From contig OW028584.1 in NCBI GenBank assembly GCA_932294295.1, positions 33,427,969 through 33,491,968 of the forward strand: a stretch of DNA of 64,000 nt, in the 5' to 3' direction. Under the pieces are notes generated by a model. The model was not told where the DNA came from. It searched no databases and saw nothing but the letters and a program-made list of their open reading frames with translations. Position numbers and translations under genes: made by a program. The DNA is from Alitta virens (lineage: Eukaryota; Annelida; Polychaeta; Phyllodocida; Nereididae). Of the stretch, positions 58,700 through 64,000 are shown in pieces. How positions within the stretch are numbered: the first letter of the stretch is position 1; each line of letters begins with the position of its first letter.

Positions 58700-59810
58700 T
58701 TCCAGGTAAAATTTAAAATAAAAATTTATTTATTTTCATTATTTAAAATAACTTATGACGTTTCTCTTTCAGTAGTTTTCTAAGGTATATTTTAGAACAA
58801 ATAAAACAAAACTCCCAAATTGAAATTATTGGATAAATTTTGACATTTACCATTCAGTTGTGTGCTATGGGTTATATTTTTAGTAAAGAAATTGACAAAA
58901 TCACCAAGTTGAAATCAATGGCTATTTATGATTATTTTCTGATAATTTCAGTAGCTACAAAGGAATGCCTTCATATATATAGTATATGGCTATTACGGTC
59001 CCAATTTCTATAGTATTTACTAATATCTCTAAATCTCAATCAACTTTTAAATCAGAAATCAGAAATGATAGCAGTGAAATTATTCACTCATGGTTATTCC
59101 TTGGGAGAATTATTTTTGCAAACTGCATATTTTTCATTGCTATTTGTTGTAACATTAAAAATTACATAACTTCCATCCCTAAAATAGTTTTGACATAATA
59201 ATGTATTCTACATTTTATCCACGCATTAAAATATGTTTATGTTTGTTATTAATAAATAATGCAAATGCAGGTATTATAAATAATGGAGGCCATATTTTAT
59301 TGTCGTCTTTATTAGTATATTTAATAGACAGATTTTAAAATTTTCGTTAAAGTATTAGTGTAGACATATAATCCTACTACTAGGTAGCTTTTTAACCTGT
59401 CATTGATATTTATTATGATTAATGTTTCATAAATACACTTCTATGCAACAGTAAATGTGTGGAGCTATTGTTTCCAGTTGCTTCCAAAATATAACATATA
59501 GCTATATAACAGAGTCTACTGCAGTATATATATATATAGGGTCAGTATGACAAATTATGTTTAGGGGCCATTTTGTAATAAGTGATATTGGCAATACAAA
59601 CAAAGCCATGGGGGTGAACCCACTGGCTATATGGGTAAATATATTACCCCATTGACCATTCTTTGCTGGAATGTACCTGCAGCAATTACCTGTGGCATTA
59701 ACCTGTAACAATCACCTGTAGCTTGCAGTGGAAGACCGAACGTATAGGCCTACAGTTTTGGTCAAAGTCCCCAGAACTAGACACAACTACCTGAAGCTGT
59801 AACAAGCTAA
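58700..59810. other. No gene seen; AT-rich
   Basis: AT-rich sequence, a short AT dinucleotide run near 59527, and a repeated AATTACCTGTGGC / CAATCACCTGTAGC pair near 59683-59720. Confidence 0.4.
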
Positions 59811-59812
59811 AC

Positions 59813-60122
59813 CCCAGATAGCGCAGACCTCGAAATAAGTCGAGAACGATCGTTCAGGTTACGTGGAGGTTACCATAATTTATTTTCACCCGAACGGACC
59901 ACCGTTCGTGACAAAATGCGCCATATTATTTAGTCACAACAGTAGGTTACCAGTAGGTTACCACATCAATATTCATGGTAACCCGAAAGCGGGTTACCAT
60001 TTTAGAAGCTTATTTCGATCCCTGCAGATAGCATTCCAAATCAGGCCAGTGTTGTTTCTATATCGGCTGCCGTCATTACAACATCATTGGACATCGTGCC
60101 GACATTTAAAATGCTATCTGGG
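59813..60122. mobile_element. MITE of CAGATAGCAT family interrupted by another MITE
   Basis: Outer ends CCCAGATAGC (59813) and ATGCTATCTGGG (ending 60122) are inverted repeats. A second element occupies the interior. Confidence 0.7.
59823..60024. mobile_element. Inner MITE with 8-bp target duplication
   Basis: Ends CAGACCTCGAAATAAG and CTTATTTCGATCCCTG are inverted repeats. The flanking CAGATAGC (59815-59822 and 60025-60032) is an 8-bp direct duplication, the length typical of hAT-type elements. The interior has GGTTACC / GGTAACC words and CGAACGG..CCGTTCG. Confidence 0.7.
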
Positions 60123-60559
60123 ACCAAGCCAAAGCTAGCTGGAGAACCTAACAGTCGGCTCAATATCTTCTTGATCATATTATACAAAATCTATAGTAAT
60201 ATTGAATCCCATTATAATCTTAAATAAAGTCTATTGTAGCTATCCATAGGTAGACTTAACTACCTGAAGCTACAAGAAGCCAAACCTAAGCTATACCTAG
60301 CTGGAGACACATATATAATAGTCAGCCAAACTGAAAACCAAACTAAAATATGCGACTTTAATTGCATAGTAAAACTCACAAAGAACATTGTGCTATATAG
60401 TGCTACACAGAACTACCTGAAGCCAAACCAAGCTATACCAGAGATACCTAATAGTCACCTCAACTAATTTTGTCATATTAGCGGAAACACTGTTATAACT
60501 ACCTATTTACAAAATTATAAATGTGACTGGAGTTCCACATTGGCCAGCTATGCTGAAGG

Positions 60560-60750
60560 TCCTGGCGGCCCAGGCACTCTTCATGAGCTACATCCCAGCT
60601 GGATGTCGATTGTATGAGACGTTAAATTGGAGGTGTCTCAGTGTCTATGCTGAGGCAAGTAGATACTCCAACCATGGGGTAAATGTATAACATGGTGTGG
60701 TTTCCAAACCTTGTCATCTCATCATTATGTCTGCCTCTAGTAGCTAGTCA
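60560..60750 (+). repeat. SINE-like repeat (GATGAGACGTTAAATTGG family)
   Basis: AAGGTCCTGGCGGCCCAGGC, TTCATGAGCTACATCCCAG, GTATGAGACGTTAAATTGG, CTATGCTGAGGCAAGTAGA and ATGGGGTAAATGTATAACAT match 31945-32090. Confidence 0.65.
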
Positions 60751-60944
60751 TATAAGCTGACGAAGCTTCAGACCCAGTAACATTGAGACATAACAGTTAT
60801 AACTTATGCAAATAATCTGCAATTAATATATAGACATTATGTGGACTCCTAAATAGATATATAATACTTTAGTTATAGCTTAAAGTAAATAGCTATAGCT
60901 ATATTGCTTGGTTTAGTGGCAAATAGCAGGATATTTAAATTGTG

Positions 60945-61003
60945 GTCTGGCTCAGTCTAGCTCAGTCTAGCTCAGTCCAGCTCAGTCTTGCTCGGTTTAG
61001 CTT
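60945..61003 (+). repeat. 10-bp tandem repeat (CTAGCTCAGT)
   Basis: Five to six copies with C/T variants. Confidence 0.85.
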
Positions 61004-61219
61004 GTAACAGAATGACCATAAGTTAAGAGATGTACTGTAGCAATTATGAATAAGTGATGCTGGAGGATGGACGCCATCTTGGTTGCTGAGGCAGGCTCGA
61101 TCCATAGCTGCAGGATGCTAATGGCATTTGGCTAGCCACACAGATGATGCATTTATGAATATGTAATGCTTGTCTGCCATAGACAGTGGAAAGCTGCCCA
61201 ATAAGTCAACATATAAGAC

Positions 61220-61430
61220 CACCCAATATTAAGGCCACCTCGATATTAAGACCACTACAGTGCTCACCAACTGTGGTCTTTATGGTAAAGTGGTCATAAT
61301 AGTGTTAAAATACTATCATATATCATAGTATTTTAACACTATTAAGACCACTCTAAATAAAGGAAGCCACTTTGTAAAATCGGTGGTATTATAATTTTGA
61401 TGTGGTATTAGTAGTGAGGTGGTATTGAAT
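61220..61430. repeat. 17-bp motif cluster with hairpin
   Basis: TAAGACCACCCAATATTAAG-type copies, then a hairpin at 61290-61351 (GTGGTCATAATAGTGTTAAA pairing with TTTAACACTATTAAGACCAC), then GTGGTATTAGTAGTGAGG copies. Confidence 0.8.
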
Positions 61431-62190
61431 CAGGTTCCATTGTAAAATATTCACATTTAAAATCAGTTACATCATTTAATTGAACAGAATGGGAACGTTA
61501 GTAATTAACCATCTAGGTTAACTTAGATTTTTCTGTTAATAGAAATATCACATGTATAATTACCATTTCTTATATAATATGTATTGTATAAAATTAGAAT
61601 AATGTTTTTATTTAATCCATTTATTTCAGTATAAACAGTTCACTGTTTTGTCCTGCTTATGTCTATATATGGTTTTAATGCATTTTATTCACTATAAATA
61701 AAAATGATTCACTCTGTAAAAATGCTTGAGGAAGTTGACTATTGTGACTTCACTTTAAGTCTTCACAATATATTTATTCTTTCACAACCAGTTTTTGGGT
61801 AAATATAACACTGAATGGCTAAATATTCAAGAGTTTATTTGACTTGTCACTAAACCTAAATCACACAGTCACTATATTTCTTGCCACTGAAAACTTCAAA
61901 CTTCAAGGAAGTGCTGCTCAGCCATTTTTGTACACTATGGCAGTCACTTTTGCAGGTAGCCATTTATGTAGGTAGCAGGATTAAAGAAAACAAAGCACAG
62001 CTTGGGACAATGAAAAAATCGTTGTAACACAAAGGTCTCGTGCAAAGGAAATGTCGGTCAGACCAAATATAACAAGCTTTTGATTTTACCTTTCTTTTAA
62101 ACCAGACCTAGCTGCAAATAACAAAACTTGAGACCAATTAATTTATTATTAACTTTGAAGTGGGTCTGATTGAATAACTGGATTTTTGTT
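61431..62190. other. No gene seen
   Basis: AT-rich, probably intronic or upstream sequence of the last gene. No credible exon. Confidence 0.4.
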
Positions 62191-62196
62191 TACATT

Positions 62197-62288
62197 CATA
62201 TTACAGTCATATTGCAGTCATATTACAGTCATATTACTGTCATATTATAGTCATATTACAGTCATATTACAGTCATATTGCAGTCATA
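62197..62288 (+). repeat. 12-bp tandem repeat (CATATTACAGTC), about 8 copies
   Basis: CATATTACAGTC and CATATTGCAGTC variants in tandem. The TTRCAG words resemble acceptors. Confidence 0.9.
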
Positions 62289-62694
62289 TCAACTGTACTT
62301 GACCATCTCTGTCTATGAATGTTATCAGTAATTTAGCATGTATTTTTTTTACAATGTATAAGAAGTTATTAAGGGTCAAGTTATGCCATCTGCTGGTCAT
62401 GAAGTAGTACCTCAGACTTTCTTAAGTTTCAATTCTGTTGTATCATAGATGTGTACATTTATATGATGATAATTACAGTCACCCGAAATACATATATTTT
62501 GATATCATACTCCTAGACAGCCACAGATATTGTGTATGTTTTGAATGATACCATAAGATCTGACGCCACCTGAATTTCGATTAAACTCTAAAAATGACTG
62601 TAATTGCCATCACAGAACGTTAATAATGACATATTAAAGGATACTTAAAGAAGTAGGAATGCTAAAAATAGGTTGATTGGCTCTTTTCTTGCAG

Positions 62695-63800
62695 GAGATA
62701 TCTGTCACAATGAAGGGCAGTCCAGCGGAGGACCTCTTAATGGTCACTTAAATGCAGATGCTCTGCTTGACCTTGACCCATTAAGCAAAGGTCACAGTGC
62801 CCCAGATGTGGTCAGTGAGAATGGCGTCCATTCAGATGGTCCGTTGTCCACTCAGATTGATACAACAGGAGACCAAGCACTGGTTGACCTCAGTGACCTC
62901 AGTGACCCCCAGAAACCGGATCTCTTGTCATCCGGGACGGAACCGGATGTTCCTCCACCGAAGAAAGAAGCCTTCATGACATATGCCCCTGAAGGATCAG
63001 AAATCCCACCCCCTAATCTAGCACCCAGTAATGACCTTGACCCCCTTCAAGGTCAACAGGCAAATGACCTCAAATTAGTCGACCTTGACCTGCAGGCTCC
63101 TCCTCCTCCTGAAGCTGATTCTGTAACTAACGGCAACAGCATAGATCTTCTCGCTGACCTAGTGGCCCATCCGCCCAATGGTCCCGCTGACCTCCCAACT
63201 GCCCCTCCTTTAGAAGAAGCCAGTGGCTTTGCTCCCATCCAACCTGAACCTGTCCAACCAGAACCTATCCAACCGGAACCTATCCAACCAGAACCTATCC
63301 AACCGGAACCTATCCAACCGGAACCTATCCAACCGGAACCAGCGTTAGAGACTCATAAAGATGAACCGTTAGTTCAGACGGAGGTTCCAAATGAGAGTCA
63401 ACCAATCCAAGAAACTCCGGTCCAACCTGAGTCTAGTCAGGAGGTGGAGACTTGTCCACCAGTCCCGCCTTTAGACCTAGCAACAGCTAATAATAATGCT
63501 GTTCTTCAAGTCCAGTCACCTAAAAAGTCATCGCCGAAGAAAGCCATTCCATCTCCAACTAAGAAATCCCCCTCGGCAAAACCCACGACCCCGAAAAGCC
63601 CCAAAGCGACCACTCCGAAGACGTCGGCACCAAGCGTAGATGCTTCAAAGATCCCGTCTCCAAAGAAAGAGAAGACGGCAAACACGACAGCTAAAGTGGA
63701 AGTCAAGAAGACTCCTTCTAAGCCGGCGGAACGAAAGACCCCAACAAAACTTAGCGCTGGACCACTGCGACCAGCATCTGCTAAGAAAGGTGATGAGTGA
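62695..63800 (+). CDS. Pro/Ser/Lys-rich protein, 3' exon; possible microtubule-associated protein
   Basis: The exon opens after TCTTTTCTTGCAG in phase 1 and reads about 368 residues to TGA. The first 180 residues are acidic with DLDP-type motifs (DALLDLDPLSKG, DLDPLQ). Then come seven QPEP(I/V/A) pentapeptide repeats (about 63237-63345), an acidic linker, and a strongly basic tail rich in SPKK, TPK and SPSAK motifs, ending KKTPSKPAERKTPTKLSAGP then LRPASAKKGDE. Acidic projection plus basic Pro-rich Ser-Pro/Thr-Pro region resembles tau/MAP2/MAP4-type proteins, but the diagnostic KIGS..PGGG repeats are not in view. CTAAGAAAG|GTGATG at 63789 could be a donor leading to further exons, in which case the TGA would be intronic or an alternative end. 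Upstream exons are not identified. Confidence 0.6.
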
Positions 63801-64000
63801 TGCTAAATTCCTGACCATTGCTGCCGCTGCACTGTACTCCCTGACCTTTGACCCTTGACCTGTGACCTCTGCTGGTTTGCCTACAACTCGCATGGGGTGC
63901 TACTGCATGTTTGCATTACACACTTGGCTTGCATTGTTTTACACAACTATCACTCTCATCACTATATATGTACACTCTCTACTGTCTGCTACTGTTTGTT
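63801..64000. other. Downstream flank of the last exon
   Basis: Contains TGACCTTTGACCCTTGACCTGTGACC at 63841-63867 and non-coding sequence to the window end. It could be 3' UTR or intron. Confidence 0.4.

Noticed and set aside
62797..63893. Other-frame and minus-strand open frames over the Pro/Lys-rich exon
   Set aside because: Shadows of the long plus-strand frame caused by biased composition.

Overview
The window is nuclear DNA of a multicellular animal. Genes are split by GT-AG introns, the sequence is AT-rich, and it is crowded with microsatellites, MITE-like elements, tRNA-derived SINE-like repeats and DNA transposons. I cannot name the species. The gene content (a Sulfotransferase_3-type enzyme, an M2/ACE-like peptidase, a farnesoic-acid-methyltransferase-type domain protein) fits a marine invertebrate, deuterostome or lophotrochozoan, but that is inference.

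Layout, left to right. 1-3950: repeats, dominated by a giant palindrome (about 595-3421, arms about 1.35 kb) with a PIF1-helicase-like coding block in each arm, followed by a shortened relative. 4854-13937 (+): a sulfotransferase gene with five recognisable exons whose phases agree at every junction. Its first visible intron holds a two-gene PIF/Harbinger transposon (Myb/MADF-like protein 6180-8118 on +, DDE transposase 8343-9707 on -), apparently nested in another TIR element. Its third visible intron is almost wholly a TATC microsatellite. 14.3-19.4 kb: a patchwork of locally duplicated and inverted fragments, with minus-strand C-type-lectin exon relics and pieces of the next gene's first exon. 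19519-32515 (+): a complete 13-exon ACE-like M2 metallopeptidase; the exons total 1941 nt (646 codons plus stop) and all catalytic residues I can check are present. 35119-39091 (+): a 4-exon secreted protein with a Methyltransf_FA-like domain, interrupted by an in-frame TGA in exon 3. 39.1-62.6 kb: gene-poor, with an LRR relic, many GATA/TATC arrays, CCTAT arrays, a recurrent 17-bp motif (GTGGTCTTAATAGTGAG) in both orientations, SINEs and nested MITEs. 62695-63800 (+): the 3' part of a gene for a Pro/Ser/Lys-rich protein, possibly a MAP-like protein.

The host genes are unrelated to one another; there is no operon or pathway cluster. The two Harbinger genes act together in the usual two-component way (DNA-binding accessory protein plus DDE nuclease). 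I found no unmistakably new system. The features most worth a second look are the PIF1-bearing palindrome, the in-frame TGA, the microsatellite intron, the inverted/duplicated ACE promoter mosaic and the 17-bp dispersed satellite. All splice sites were read by eye from GT/AG, phase agreement and protein family resemblance.
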